Assembly (NCBI RefSeq): GCF_900113665.1
Contig: NZ_FOQD01000013.1
Coordinates: forward strand, 1-64,000
Direction: 5' to 3'
Length of the DNA stretch: 64,000 nt
Origin: Planctomicrobium piriforme
Lineage (GTDB): Bacteria > Planctomycetota > Planctomycetia > Planctomycetales > Planctomycetaceae
This document shows, piece after piece, positions 49,904 through 59,102 of this stretch. Positions within the stretch are counted from its first letter, which is position 1, and every line of letters starts with the position of its first letter. The translations under genes were made by a program, and so were the position numbers. The notes under the pieces were generated by a model, which saw only the letters and a program-made list of their open reading frames with translations, did not search any database and was not told the origin of the DNA.

Positions 49904-50965
49904 ATGACTGAAAAAAGAGGAGCCGCCAAGTCAGGCTTCACGCTGATCGAACTACTGGTCGTGATCGCGATCATCGCCATCCTGATCGCACTGCTGCTGC
50001 CTGCCGTACAACAGGCGCGCGAAGCCGCTCGCCGTTCACAGTGCAAAAACAACCTGAAACAGCTTGGCCTCGCCCTGCACAACTACCACGACGTTTACAA
50101 CATGTTCAACTACCGCCAGGGTGGAACCAGTGCAGGTTCCAATCCCGGCGTGAATGACAACTGGGTCCGCCTCAGCGGAGTCGTCGGCCTCCTCCCCTAC
50201 CTCGATCAGGCAGGCTTGTACAACCAGATCTCGGGCCCGCTCGTAATCGGGGCAACCACCTATCAGCCAATGGGCCCCGGCCCCTGGCAGGCCGCTTACA
50301 CCCCCTGGCAGGCAAAAATCCCTGCTCTCATTTGTCCGAGTGACACGCGGCATGTGGATACCGGCAACGCGGGACGAACCAGCTATCCGTTCTGTGCTGG
50401 CGACAGCATCAACGTGAACTCCACCACCCCGCGCGGGGTGTTCGGATATCAGAGCGGCGTCAGTATCCGCGATATCATCGACGGCACCAGCAATACGCTC
50501 CTCATGGCCGAACGCGCCTTCCCGACCACCACGAACGATATCAACTATGTGAAATACGTCGGTGCAACAGCCCTAACCATTCCGAGCGACTGCCAGGCAC
50601 AGTTCAACTACACCACCCGCCAGTACTCTACAGCTACAGGCAGTTTGGCGAACTACGGTGGGATTCGCTGGGCCGATGGCGGGCAAGGAGTGAGCGGTTT
50701 TAATACCATCCTCCCGGTCAATTCGCCGAGCTGCCAGAACGGCTCCTCCCAGCATGAAGGCCAGGAAGGCTTCTACTCGGCCAGCAGCCGGCACGTCGGC
50801 GGCTGTCACACGTTGCTGGCCGACGGCTCGGTCCGCTTCATCGGCGAGAACATCAGCACCGGCAACCTCAGCGCCAGCGCAACCAACCTCAGCGGCGCCA
50901 GCCCGTTCGGCGTCTGGGGCGCTCTCGGCAGCAAGGCCTCCGGCGAAATCGTCGGCGAGTTCTAA
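49904..50965 (+). CDS. DUF1559 protein with pseudopilin-like N-terminus (paralog 4)
   Basis: 353 residues from the ATG at 49904 (GAGGGG 7 nt upstream), opening MTEKRGAAKSGFTLIELLVV, then QQAREAARRSQCKNNLKQLG. C-terminal region SSRHVGGCHTLLADGSVRFI carries the H-x9-DG motif. It has its own leader hairpin and strong terminator, hence a single-gene transcript, unlike paralog 2 in the ECF module. A Tyr/Asn-rich middle section distinguishes it from the others. Confidence 0.95.
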   Translation: MTEKRGAAKSGFTLIELLVVIAIIAILIALLLPAVQQAREAARRSQCKNNLKQLGLALHNYHDVYNMFNYRQGGTSAGSNPGVNDNWVRLSGVVGLLPYLDQAGLYNQISGPLVIGATTYQPMGPGPWQAAYTPWQAKIPALICPSDTRHVDTGNAGRTSYPFCAGDSINVNSTTPRGVFGYQSGVSIRDIIDGTSNTLLMAERAFPTTTNDINYVKYVGATALTIPSDCQAQFNYTTRQYSTATGSLANYGGIRWADGGQGVSGFNTILPVNSPSCQNGSSQHEGQEGFYSASSRHVGGCHTLLADGSVRFIGENISTGNLSASATNLSGASPFGVWGALGSKASGEIVGEF

Positions 50966-51002
50966 TCGAACCCGCTGCAAACTGCTGAAAAACGTGAACC
51001 AG

Positions 51003-51044
51003 ACAGGCGGCCCGAGGAACCACTCCTCAGCCGCCTGTTTTTTT
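51003..51044 (+). terminator. Strong rho-independent terminator of DUF1559 paralog 4
   Basis: Perfect 9-bp stem ACAGGCGGC / GCCGCCTGT (51003-51011 and 51030-51038), 18-nt loop, then a run of seven T (51038-51044). It begins 38 nt after the stop codon. Confidence 0.95.
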
Positions 51045-51166
51045 GTTGGCCGCGCTGTTGAAAACATGAAAAACAAACCCGCCGCTTGCCGCTGCAATTT
51101 CACGACTGCTAGTTTCAGCGCGGTTTCAATTCTTGGCTGCACTCAGTCACACGTCAGGCTCGTCAC

Positions 51167-52264
51167 ATGAAGTCCCTCTCCGCGCTCGCCTTCACCCTCC
51201 TGCTCACTTCGCTCTCCATGGCCGCCGACCTCCCCCGCGCGACGCCCGAATCACAAGGCGTCGACTCCGCCGTCATTCAGGCGTTCGTTCAAACGGAAGA
51301 CCAGCAGATTCACACTCTGCACAGCGTGATGATCCTGCGCCACGGCAAAGTCGTTGCTGAAGGCTGGTGGCAGCCTGAGGCCGCCGACAAGCAGCACATC
51401 CTCTGGTCCCTCAGCAAAAGCTTCACCTCAACCGCCGTCGGCCTGGCCGTCGCTGAAGGCAAGTTGAGCATCGACGATCCGGTCTTGAAATTCTTTCCCA
51501 ACGAAGCCCCCGCCAACCCCTCCAGCAACCTGCAGGCGATGAAAGTCCGTGACCTGCTCACGATGACGACAGGTCACGAAACCGAACCGAAGCGTCCTGA
51601 AGAGGGCAAATGGGTGGAGGCGTTTCTGAACCATCCAGTCCCCTTCGAGCCCGGCACCCACTTTCTCTACAACAGTCAAGCCACCTACATGCAGTCGGCG
51701 ATCGTGCAGAAGGTGACAGGTCAGACCGTTCTCGACTATCTCCGTACCAGACTGTTCGAACCGCTGGGAATCGAGAACCCCGTCTGGGGCACTAGCCCTG
51801 ATGGCATCACGCTCGGCGGGTATGGACTGCACGTTCGCACTGAAGACATCGCCAAATTCGGCCAATTGCTGCTGCAGAAGGGCAAATGGCAAGGCCGTCA
51901 ACTTGTGCCCGCCGCCTGGATCGAACAGGCGACGTCGAAACAGGTTTCCAACGACGCGAATAAGAAGAGTACCGTCGATTGGAAACAGGGCTACGGGTTC
52001 CAGTTCTGGCAATGCACCCACGGCGCTTACCGCGGCGACGGCAAAGACGGGCAGTTCTGCATCGTGCTGCCCCAGTACGATGCGGTGGTCATCATGACTG
52101 CACACAACAATAAAATGCAGGACCAGCTGGCGCTCGTCTGGGAGAAACTCCTGGCTGCTTTTCACGACAAGCCGTTACCGGAAAACCCGACAGCTCAGGC
52201 AAGCCTGAAGGAAACCCTGCAACACCTCACCGCCCACCCCGCACCGGCACCTGAAAAGAAGTAG
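51167..52264 (+). CDS. Exported beta-lactamase-family serine hydrolase
   Basis: 365 residues with a signal peptide (MKSLSALAFTLLLTSLSMAA). SxxK motif SLSK (81-84) and the second-motif tyrosine Y168 in YNS, where the usual YxN has Ser as the third residue. The context matches the serine-hydrolase (beta-lactamase, class C) family: VRDLLTMTTGHETE, LGIENPVWGTSPDG, GGYGLHVRTEDIAKFGQLLL. Late motif GKDGQF replaces the KTG triad. Likely an esterase or peptidase in the envelope. It differs from the second serine hydrolase at 46467-47642 and is not next to it. Confidence 0.88.
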   Translation: MKSLSALAFTLLLTSLSMAADLPRATPESQGVDSAVIQAFVQTEDQQIHTLHSVMILRHGKVVAEGWWQPEAADKQHILWSLSKSFTSTAVGLAVAEGKLSIDDPVLKFFPNEAPANPSSNLQAMKVRDLLTMTTGHETEPKRPEEGKWVEAFLNHPVPFEPGTHFLYNSQATYMQSAIVQKVTGQTVLDYLRTRLFEPLGIENPVWGTSPDGITLGGYGLHVRTEDIAKFGQLLLQKGKWQGRQLVPAAWIEQATSKQVSNDANKKSTVDWKQGYGFQFWQCTHGAYRGDGKDGQFCIVLPQYDAVVIMTAHNNKMQDQLALVWEKLLAAFHDKPLPENPTAQASLKETLQHLTAHPAPAPEKK

Positions 52265-52340
52265 CAGTTGTCAGATCGCCGTTCGCTGAGACGCTGGGGC
52301 CAGAAGCGAAACAAATGGACCCATCAAACGCGCCCCTCTT

Positions 52341-52881
<541 letters not shown>

Positions 52882-52962
52882 CAGATCTCGCCCTCATCTT
52901 CTGTGGTGACAGGGTGCCGGGGTCAGCAGCAAAGCGAGCTAGTCTGTCTGCCTCCTCACGCC

Positions 52963-54417
52963 TCACTCCCCAAACGCGTACAAATGTCCTGCCGTTCGCA
53001 GGTACAGCGTGTTGTCCGCAATTGCCGGGGTGGCGCTGACTCGTTCTCCCAGCGGGGGATTCTTGGCCACGGTCTTCAGTTCGTCACCATCCAGCTTGAC
53101 GACGGTTACGACCCCTTCCTTGAGGGATGTGAAATACAGATTGCCGCCGGCGGCGACCGGTGACGAGTAGTATTCACCTGGGGCAACTGCCCGTTTCTGA
53201 AATGCTTCTTCGCCGGTCCGCGCGTTGTATCCGGTCACAATGCCGCCGTCCTTCACCATGATGAAGCGGCCCTTGTACAGGATTGCGGAAGGGACATACG
53301 GCAGACCCGACGTCTTCAACCACAAGACCTGGGCTCCGCCGGTTTTGCCGACAGCCGCAGGCTGCAAGGCGAACGCACTGTTCTTCGAGCGGGACATGAA
53401 TGCCAGCATGTCGTCCCATTCCTTCCTCGTAACCAGTCCGTCCTTGTCCGGGTCGTTGTTATCGAAGAAGTCTTTGAATGGCGTTTTCGCAGATTCCTCT
53501 TTTGAAAAGACGCCGTCTTTATTCGCGTCCGCATCGTTCCCGGCCAGGAGTTGATCGAAGGTCGGCATCTTGAAGCCCCCCTTCTCGTCCGCGTCGCCAG
53601 GCGACCACCCGGCAAAGTACAACAGCCCGTCTCCCACCACCGGCGTCGTGCAACTGGCCGACGGCATCCCTTCATGCGACCACGCTTCTTCTCCGGTGGT
53701 CAGGTCATACGCAATCATCCGCCCGTAACCCGGTGCGACAATCTGCTTGTTCGATCCGTTTTCCCAGATCACAGGCGTGCCGAAGCCAGAAATGGATTCC
53801 CGCTTCCGTTCCCATTTCACTTTCCCGGTCGCGACGTCCAGAGCCAGAATCTGCGGTGCATTTCGTTCATCCCTCAACAGGATGACCAAACCGTCGACAA
53901 GGATCGGCGAGACGCCTGTCCCGAAATCCGCGACGGTGGCCGCAGGCGGCATTGCGTGCTGCCACAACTGTTTTCCGCTCAGGTCGTAGCAGAACAGCCC
54001 GCACGAGCCGAAGTAGGAAACGATGCGCTCGCCATCGGTTGCCGGCGTAGAGGCCGCAGGGCTCCCTTCCGTGGGATGATAGGCCTCCAGCTTCTGATAA
54101 GGAGCATCCGCACGCCACGCCTCGCTGCCATCGGCGCGACGGTAGGCAATGGTCCAGAGCTTCTGTCCATCGAACGCCGTCAGCACCAGCAGGTCGCCCA
54201 CCACAATCGCCGACGACGCCCCGCCCGGCGTCGAGACCTTCCATTTCACGTTCTTGTCAGGCCCGATCTCGACAGGCGGATGTTCATCTTCCGCCAGGCC
54301 CGAACCTGCAGGTCCGCGAAACTGCGGCCACGGAGCAGGCGCCGCCGCCATCAGCGGCAGCGCTGCCTGAGATGAAAACAGGACCATCACTCCCAACGCC
54401 AACGACAAAATCTTCAT
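52963..54417 (-). CDS. PQQ-like beta-propeller protein with inserted EF-hand pair
   Basis: 484 residues from the ATG at 54417, which has GGAGGAA upstream. A signal peptide (MKILSLALGVMVLFSSQAAL) precedes blades starting PWPQFRGPAGSGLAEDE. Blade motifs: ILALDVATGKVKWER, MIAYDLTTGEEAWSHEG, VTGYNARTGEEAF. Two EF-hand loops are inserted within the propeller: DANKDGVFSKEE (297-308) and DPDKDGLVTRKE (322-333). All calcium-ligand positions are suitable in both, so calcium binding is likely. An extracytoplasmic binding or scaffold protein; no catalytic motif is seen. Confidence 0.88.
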   Translation of the reverse strand: MKILSLALGVMVLFSSQAALPLMAAAPAPWPQFRGPAGSGLAEDEHPPVEIGPDKNVKWKVSTPGGASSAIVVGDLLVLTAFDGQKLWTIAYRRADGSEAWRADAPYQKLEAYHPTEGSPAASTPATDGERIVSYFGSCGLFCYDLSGKQLWQHAMPPAATVADFGTGVSPILVDGLVILLRDERNAPQILALDVATGKVKWERKRESISGFGTPVIWENGSNKQIVAPGYGRMIAYDLTTGEEAWSHEGMPSASCTTPVVGDGLLYFAGWSPGDADEKGGFKMPTFDQLLAGNDADANKDGVFSKEESAKTPFKDFFDNNDPDKDGLVTRKEWDDMLAFMSRSKNSAFALQPAAVGKTGGAQVLWLKTSGLPYVPSAILYKGRFIMVKDGGIVTGYNARTGEEAFQKRAVAPGEYYSSPVAAGGNLYFTSLKEGVVTVVKLDGDELKTVAKNPPLGERVSATPAIADNTLYLRTAGHLYAFGE

Positions 54418-54651
54418 GGGTCTCGATTCCTCCGTGGGGACCATTCACAAGCGCAGGCGCATTTTCGCACACAACGGGGGGAGGTGATAGGGAGTAGGGG
54501 ATAGGGGACAGTGGGGAATGGTCTCGCGCAGCAGCGCAGAGCCGGTCGCGACGCGATCGGGCGAGGAGAAATTTGCAAAAATGCGATGCGTCGAGGCTAG
54601 ACGAGCATCCGCCGCCGTTTATTTTTGCCTCAAGCCTCAAGCCTCAAGCCT
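54418..54651. repeat. Spacer with GGGGATAGG and CTCAAGC words
   Basis: 54484-54520 contains purine-rich GGGAGTAGGGGATAGG-type words 5' of the PQQ/EF-hand gene; 54627-54655 contains three CTCAAGC units running into the TGA stop (54652-54654) of the next minus-strand gene. No gene seen in the 234-bp spacer. Confidence 0.7.
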
Positions 54652-55269
54652 TCAAAGCTTTTTCTTCAACTCCGCGAGGGTGATCGACGTAATCGAACCG
54701 TTGGTCCCGAACTCTCGCCCGTAGGCGATGTCGATATTCACAAAGAGGTTATTGTGCCCTGGAATCGAAACCGTGGGAGCGGACGAATAGCCTGACCCGC
54801 CGTTCAAGACTTCAAACCCGAGCAGCCGGCCATTGTCGATCACCGCAAACGCCTTGGCCGATTTCGTCGGCCACAATTCCCCACGGGGCTGCTCATGCCG
54901 GTAATAAGCTGTCACCGTTTCGAGGCGATACGCACTGACGTCGTACTTTGCCAGCGTCTTGAACAGATAAGTCTGCATCGTCTGCAACTGCCACTCGTTC
55001 GGCGCCACCCCGCGGACAGCCTGCAGTTGCGTCAGCGCCGACCGAAACACGCTGTCCGGAACTCCCAATCCCCCCGCCAGCAGCTTCACCGGCAACCCCT
55101 TATCGGCAGCTTCCGTGTCATGCCCATTAGTAAAGATCACAGGCACCCGAGTCGCCTCGATCGGCCAGTTCTGCGCAGACACAGACCGTTCGAACCCAAA
55201 GCCGGAAAAGCAGGTGACCGCGGCGCAAACAAAGAGCGCGCGCGACAAACGTCGCAATTTTTGAGACAT
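54652..55269 (-). CDS. Exported protein of unknown function
   Basis: 205 residues from the ATG at 55269. The frame is open upstream, but the segment starting MSQKLRRLSRALFVCAAV is a signal peptide with cleavage near SVSA-QN. The mature protein has NWPIEATRVPVIFTNGHDTE, a helical middle (VPDSVFRSALTQLQAVRGV) and a C-terminal beta turn-rich segment with NGGSGYSSAPTVSIPG, a motif found in repeat domains of surface and phage-tail-like proteins. No family is recognised. The stop lies in a degenerate CTCAAGC/TTCAAAG word. Confidence 0.65.
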   Translation of the reverse strand: MSQKLRRLSRALFVCAAVTCFSGFGFERSVSAQNWPIEATRVPVIFTNGHDTEAADKGLPVKLLAGGLGVPDSVFRSALTQLQAVRGVAPNEWQLQTMQTYLFKTLAKYDVSAYRLETVTAYYRHEQPRGELWPTKSAKAFAVIDNGRLLGFEVLNGGSGYSSAPTVSIPGHNNLFVNIDIAYGREFGTNGSITSITLAELKKKL

Positions 55270-55498
55270 GGCAGACAGACCTGACGGGCAAGACGTGAAC
55301 GCAGCGAAGTGAAGGAAAGGAAAGCCGATCCGTGAACCTCCCACTCTCACAGGAAGAGGGCCCGGGGGGAGGGATTTAGAGAAGCTTTGAACCTTCCAGC
55401 ATACCAATCACGGAGACCCAACGCTCCAATCAACTCAAATTCTGCTCCGAATTATCGGAATCAATCAAAGTCTCATCCAATTGGGCCTGCCGCCCCCC

Positions 55499-56749
55499 TT
55501 ACCGCACCTTGATCGGAACGGACTCAATCGCCGCATGCCCCGATTTTTTGAACGGCCGGGGTAACGGCTGAGCGATTCCTTTTTCATCGACCGACCGGCA
55601 ACGCAACGTGTAGTCCCCGACCGGAACTCCCTCCAGAACCGCAGCCCAATGTGCGTTCGTCAACCGCATCGGCCAGCCTTTAGGCACTCCTGACGCATCG
55701 AAACCCAATGTCCCTGCCGGAACTTTTCCCTCAGGCACGCTCCCCCAATGCGGCGGCGGCCCCAGGATCTCGGCGTCCTTCCATGCCCCCTTCGTGAAGT
55801 ACGGATCGCCCGCCGGAGCCGCGTCCGCATCCAACGTCAGGCAGACCTGTACCTTCGAAAGTCCCGAAATCCCCACCTGCGCATACCCCGAGACGGCAAT
55901 CGCCTGCCCCGCCGCAACCTCGGCTGGCACGTTCAATGTTGCGGCAAACGTCTTCAGAGGACTGTCGACGTCGTTGTTCTGCTCGGCATAGGTGTCGTTC
56001 GCCGCCGCCAGGTTCGTCAGCACCACGTGCGTCAGCCATTTGATGGACTTGAAGCCGTATGCCTCCGGCACAACCACCCGCACCGGACCCCCGCGCTCGC
56101 TGTTCAGCCATTCCCCATTCAGCTTGTAACACAGGATCACCGGCGGCAAATCAAACGGATCTTCGAGCACCCGACCAATCGGGAGCGAACTGCGAAACAT
56201 CTGCGCCGGATCGTCATTGTGATACCCGTAATAGAAGACCCGTCGCAGGTTCTCGCGCGGCTGCGTCCGCCAGACCACCTCCCTTAACGGAACCCCTTCC
56301 CACACCCCCATGCCTAGCGGACACCCCAGGTTCAGGCACGTCATCACCTTGGCAAACCGCACCGCGTGTTGCTGGCCAATTTCCAACAACCCGGCAAAAT
56401 CGAGCGCCGTATTGTCCGCCGCCGTCATCGGCTTCCCCAGCCGCGCCGGGTGCTCCGGATCAGAGATCACTTCCAGCTTCCACGTCTCTCTGGTGAGGCC
56501 GACTTCGCGCTTCTTCTCCTCCGAAAGCGTATGCGGCAACGGCTTCCCGCGAGACACGTCGCGAAAAGATTCCGCAGACGTGAAATAAGGATCCGCCCAG
56601 GCCCCCTGCTTCTCATGCCTGACTGGCTTCTCCGCCGCAGTTCCCCTTCCCAAACTGGTGACCAGCAGCGCCGATCCAGCAACACCCGCACGAAGAAAAA
56701 AGCGTCTGGTCAGCCTGCGATGCTCGGCAAGAAATGCTTCCGACAGCAT
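55499..56749 (-). CDS. Sulfite-oxidase-family molybdopterin-dependent oxidoreductase
   Basis: 416 residues from the ATG at 56749; the frame continues upstream to an ATG at 56812, but the shorter start places the Tat signal TRRFFLRAG (14-22) at the N-terminus, with GAGG upstream. The molybdenum domain has the cysteine region VMTCLNLGCPLG, GVPLREVVW, YYGYHNDD and NGEWLNSERGGPVRVVVPE. The C-terminal dimerisation domain (about 290-416) includes KVQVCLTLDADAAPAG and TLRCRSVDEKG. It is exported folded by Tat. Family members oxidise sulfite or reduce oxidised substrates; which applies here is unknown. Divergent from a DMT transporter gene. Confidence 0.9.
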   Translation of the reverse strand: MLSEAFLAEHRRLTRRFFLRAGVAGSALLVTSLGRGTAAEKPVRHEKQGAWADPYFTSAESFRDVSRGKPLPHTLSEEKKREVGLTRETWKLEVISDPEHPARLGKPMTAADNTALDFAGLLEIGQQHAVRFAKVMTCLNLGCPLGMGVWEGVPLREVVWRTQPRENLRRVFYYGYHNDDPAQMFRSSLPIGRVLEDPFDLPPVILCYKLNGEWLNSERGGPVRVVVPEAYGFKSIKWLTHVVLTNLAAANDTYAEQNNDVDSPLKTFAATLNVPAEVAAGQAIAVSGYAQVGISGLSKVQVCLTLDADAAPAGDPYFTKGAWKDAEILGPPPHWGSVPEGKVPAGTLGFDASGVPKGWPMRLTNAHWAAVLEGVPVGDYTLRCRSVDEKGIAQPLPRPFKKSGHAAIESVPIKVR

Positions 56750-56957
56750 GAGCGCCTCACTTTCCGAATGACCCAGCCGTTCGCCGCGAACAGCAAAACT
56801 CCGGACGCTCATCACTGTATCCCCATCCCCTTCAATTCCGAAAGCCACGCAGGCTGCCGGAATACGCGAGCGTCTTGCAGGCAAGCAAGCCCGTCCACCA
56901 GAATGCCATTTCAAACAACATTCGAGAACAGGCTTCAAGGAAGAAGCGAAAAACGAC

Positions 56958-57869
56958 ATGCCGAACGACCCTCAGTCCTCGTCTCACCTCCTGCTTCCTC
57001 TGCTGGCAAGTCTGCTCTTCGTCGTCGGCGCCCTGTTCGGCAAAGCCTCCTCGGTCCGCGGCGCCAGTCCCTACACAAACACCTTCGCCGCCAATTTCTG
57101 CCTGGCGCTCTTCTGGACCGCATTCGGTTTCGCTCGCAGCGGCTTCCTCCCCCCCGCTGCTTGGGCGCCCGCCGCTGCCATCGCCTGCGCCTTCGTCGTC
57201 GGGCAGCTTTGCACTTACCTCGCCTTTCAAAATGGCGATGTCTCCCTGGCGACCCCGATCTTCGGTGTGAAGATCATCCTTGTCGCGGTCCTCGTCTCAT
57301 TACTGGCGGAGGAGGCAATCCCCACCCGCATCTGGATCGCCGCCATCCTCGCCTCGATCGGCGTCGCCGTCGTGCAGATGAACCCAGGTCAGTCCAAGCT
57401 CGCCAATTTTTCCGCTCGTCGCACGGCTCTCACGGTGGTACTCGCTTTGCTCGCTGCCACGTCATATTCCCTCTTCGATGTCGGCCTGCAATATTGCGGA
57501 CGCAAGTATGGGGGGGAAGCTTTCCTCGCCACCATGTTTGTGTGGATGGGCCTGATCTCCTGCGGGTTGCTCCCCTGGACCGACAGCCTCACACGCCTGC
57601 GACAGATCAAAGCCGTTACCCCCCTGCTGATGACCGCTCTCCTCATCGCCGGCCAGGCCGTCCTCATCTGTTATGCCCTCGGGCAGTATGGAGACGCCAC
57701 CAGGGTTAACATCATCTACGCACTCAGAGGCCTCTGGTCCGTACTCCTGGCCTGGATCCTGAACCGCATGGCCGTGAACCCCGAAGGCCGGCACTCCGCC
57801 CGCACCATGCTCTTCCGCCTGACCGGTGCGGCGATCCTGCTCGCCTGCGTCATTATCTCCATGACATGA
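56958..57869 (+). CDS. EamA/DMT-family membrane transporter
   Basis: 303 residues with ten predicted membrane helices arranged as two repeats of five, as in drug/metabolite transporters: LLASLLFVVGALFGKASSVR, TYLAFQNGDVSLATPIFGVK, ILASIGVAVVQMNPG, and after the central loop VVLALLAATSYSLFDVGLQ and RVNIIYALRGLWSVLLAWIL. The exported substrate cannot be told. A GGAAGAAGCG stretch lies 8-17 nt before the ATG. The gene is divergent from the sulfite-oxidase-family gene (209 bp away). Confidence 0.88.
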   Translation: MPNDPQSSSHLLLPLLASLLFVVGALFGKASSVRGASPYTNTFAANFCLALFWTAFGFARSGFLPPAAWAPAAAIACAFVVGQLCTYLAFQNGDVSLATPIFGVKIILVAVLVSLLAEEAIPTRIWIAAILASIGVAVVQMNPGQSKLANFSARRTALTVVLALLAATSYSLFDVGLQYCGRKYGGEAFLATMFVWMGLISCGLLPWTDSLTRLRQIKAVTPLLMTALLIAGQAVLICYALGQYGDATRVNIIYALRGLWSVLLAWILNRMAVNPEGRHSARTMLFRLTGAAILLACVIISMT

Positions 57870-57880
57870 GACCACCCACA

Positions 57881-58051
57881 TCACCCCGCCCCGCGCTCAC
57901 TCGAAGACGCTTTCTCAGAAACCATCCCGACCAGCAGAATCACAGCCGGCACGCTCAGCAACAACAGCGGCAGCGCAGTCCGCGCCCCATCCGCAAACGC
58001 CAGCGTCATCATCAGGTTGGAAGCGATTTCGTGAGACAGCAAATTGAACAT
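57881..58051 (-). CDS. Small single-pass membrane protein
   Basis: 56 residues: polar start MFNLLSHEIASNLMMTLAFA, then a hydrophobic helix LPLLLLSVPAVILLVGMV and a polar tail EKASSSERGAG. The strong ribosome binding site GAGGAGA, 7 nt before the ATG at 58051, is the main support. The gene would be missed by a length cutoff. No homologous family is recognised. Confidence 0.6.
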   Translation of the reverse strand: MFNLLSHEIASNLMMTLAFADGARTALPLLLLSVPAVILLVGMVSEKASSSERGAG

Positions 58052-58211
58052 GACATTCTCCTCATCGGTTGTGTGGTCGGTTCGTGTCCTTTGCACCTCT
58101 CATCATCGCCGCACAACCTGAATGCCACCTGAATGGAAAATAAAATTCTCTTCAGGAACGCAAATGCTGTTTTCCGCACCGCAGAGAGTCCGCGCCAGCA
58201 GCAAATCAAAT

Positions 58212-58345
58212 GAGATCAGAACCCGCCACGTTAGCGAGCGATCCCCGTTTCGCCGCACACTGCAAGTGTGCGAATTAAAATTGAACGCCCCCTCGCCCCG
58301 GCCAAGAAACGAACAGGGCGGGGAGAGGGCCGGGGTGAGGGGCTC
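58212..58345. repeat. Compound repeat, copy 1 (hairpin plus GC-rich palindrome)
   Basis: A leader ending CGTTTCGCCG, a hairpin CGCACACT-GCA-AGTGTGCG (58254-58272) and the GC-rich palindromic repeat (58287-58342). A second copy lies at 60236-60345 and partial copies at 59496-59540 and 59872-59940. The spacer 58052-58485 has no other gene. Confidence 0.75.
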
Positions 58346-58485
58346 GCGGCGGAAGCCGGGGTCAGCAGCGGAGCGCATGGCCCCGCCGAACGTCCGAACA
58401 ACACCCCCACCACAATAGCGAAGACCCGCGCACCCGCCCCCGTCATAGCGACATTTCACTCATACCCACATACACGCGTCGCCAC

Positions 58486-59064
58486 ATGCCTCCCCAACCC
58501 CTCGCCGAACAACTCATCGATGCCGTTCGTCTGTTCGAAGCCCAGTCTCCCCACCCCACCTTCGAATCCTTTCTCCGCGCTGGCCCTTTCAGCCGTCGGC
58601 AAATCCTGTCCGCCTTTGGCAGTTGGACGAAGTTAAGAAGTGCGGCCGGCCTGGCCTCCCGCAACCCCTCCGTCCGCATCACCGACGACCAGTTACTGCA
58701 AGCCCTCGCCAACCTCCAGCAGCGGCTGCGTCGATTCCCAACTCAAGCGGATATCGACCGCCTCTCAGGCTTCGGATCCCAGACTTACCGCCGCCGCTTC
58801 GGCTCCATCTCAGAACTCTCCGCCCCCCTCAATGCCTTCATGTCTCGAAAGAGCCACACGCCCCTCCTCTCCGTCGTCGACCCTCCCCGATCTTCAGCCA
58901 CACTCCGCAAGCTCTGGCAAAAACTGACCATCGCCTGTCCCTTCCTCAGCAGCGACCTCATCAAGCACCCTTCCCCCACCCCACCCGACATCGCCATCTG
59001 CCTCAGCGTCGATCAAAAACTCCCCACCACCCACCTCATCGAACTCCAATCGCTCCGCCCCTAA
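58486..59064 (+). CDS. Homing-endonuclease-associated-repeat-like protein with C-terminal nuclease-like domain (paralog A)
   Basis: 192 residues. Two repeats of about 45 residues (14-56 and 68-118) share the pattern P-T-x-x-[DE]-[FI]...FGS-[WI]-x-x-L: FLRAGPFSRRQILSAFGSWT and FPTQADIDRLSGFGSQTYRR. This is the style of homing-endonuclease-associated repeats, small DNA-binding HTH-like units. A C-terminal domain (about 135-192) contains FLSSDLI, PPDIAICLS and LPTTHLIELQS and aligns with the end of the next gene's product. It is unlike any complete nuclease that I recognise. No ribosome binding site is visible; the 5' flank is pyrimidine-rich. Confidence 0.6.
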   Translation: MPPQPLAEQLIDAVRLFEAQSPHPTFESFLRAGPFSRRQILSAFGSWTKLRSAAGLASRNPSVRITDDQLLQALANLQQRLRRFPTQADIDRLSGFGSQTYRRRFGSISELSAPLNAFMSRKSHTPLLSVVDPPRSSATLRKLWQKLTIACPFLSSDLIKHPSPTPPDIAICLSVDQKLPTTHLIELQSLRP

Positions 59065-59102
59065 CCTTCCTCAAGCCTCAAGCCTCAAGCCTCCCTCCCC
59101 CC

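Noticed and set aside
58623..59102. Open frame extending upstream of paralog B, giving a 423-residue protein
   Set aside because: The upstream part overlaps paralog A in another frame and has a Pro/Arg/His-rich composition typical of a shadow frame. Paralog B begins with a sensible domain at the ATG at 59103.
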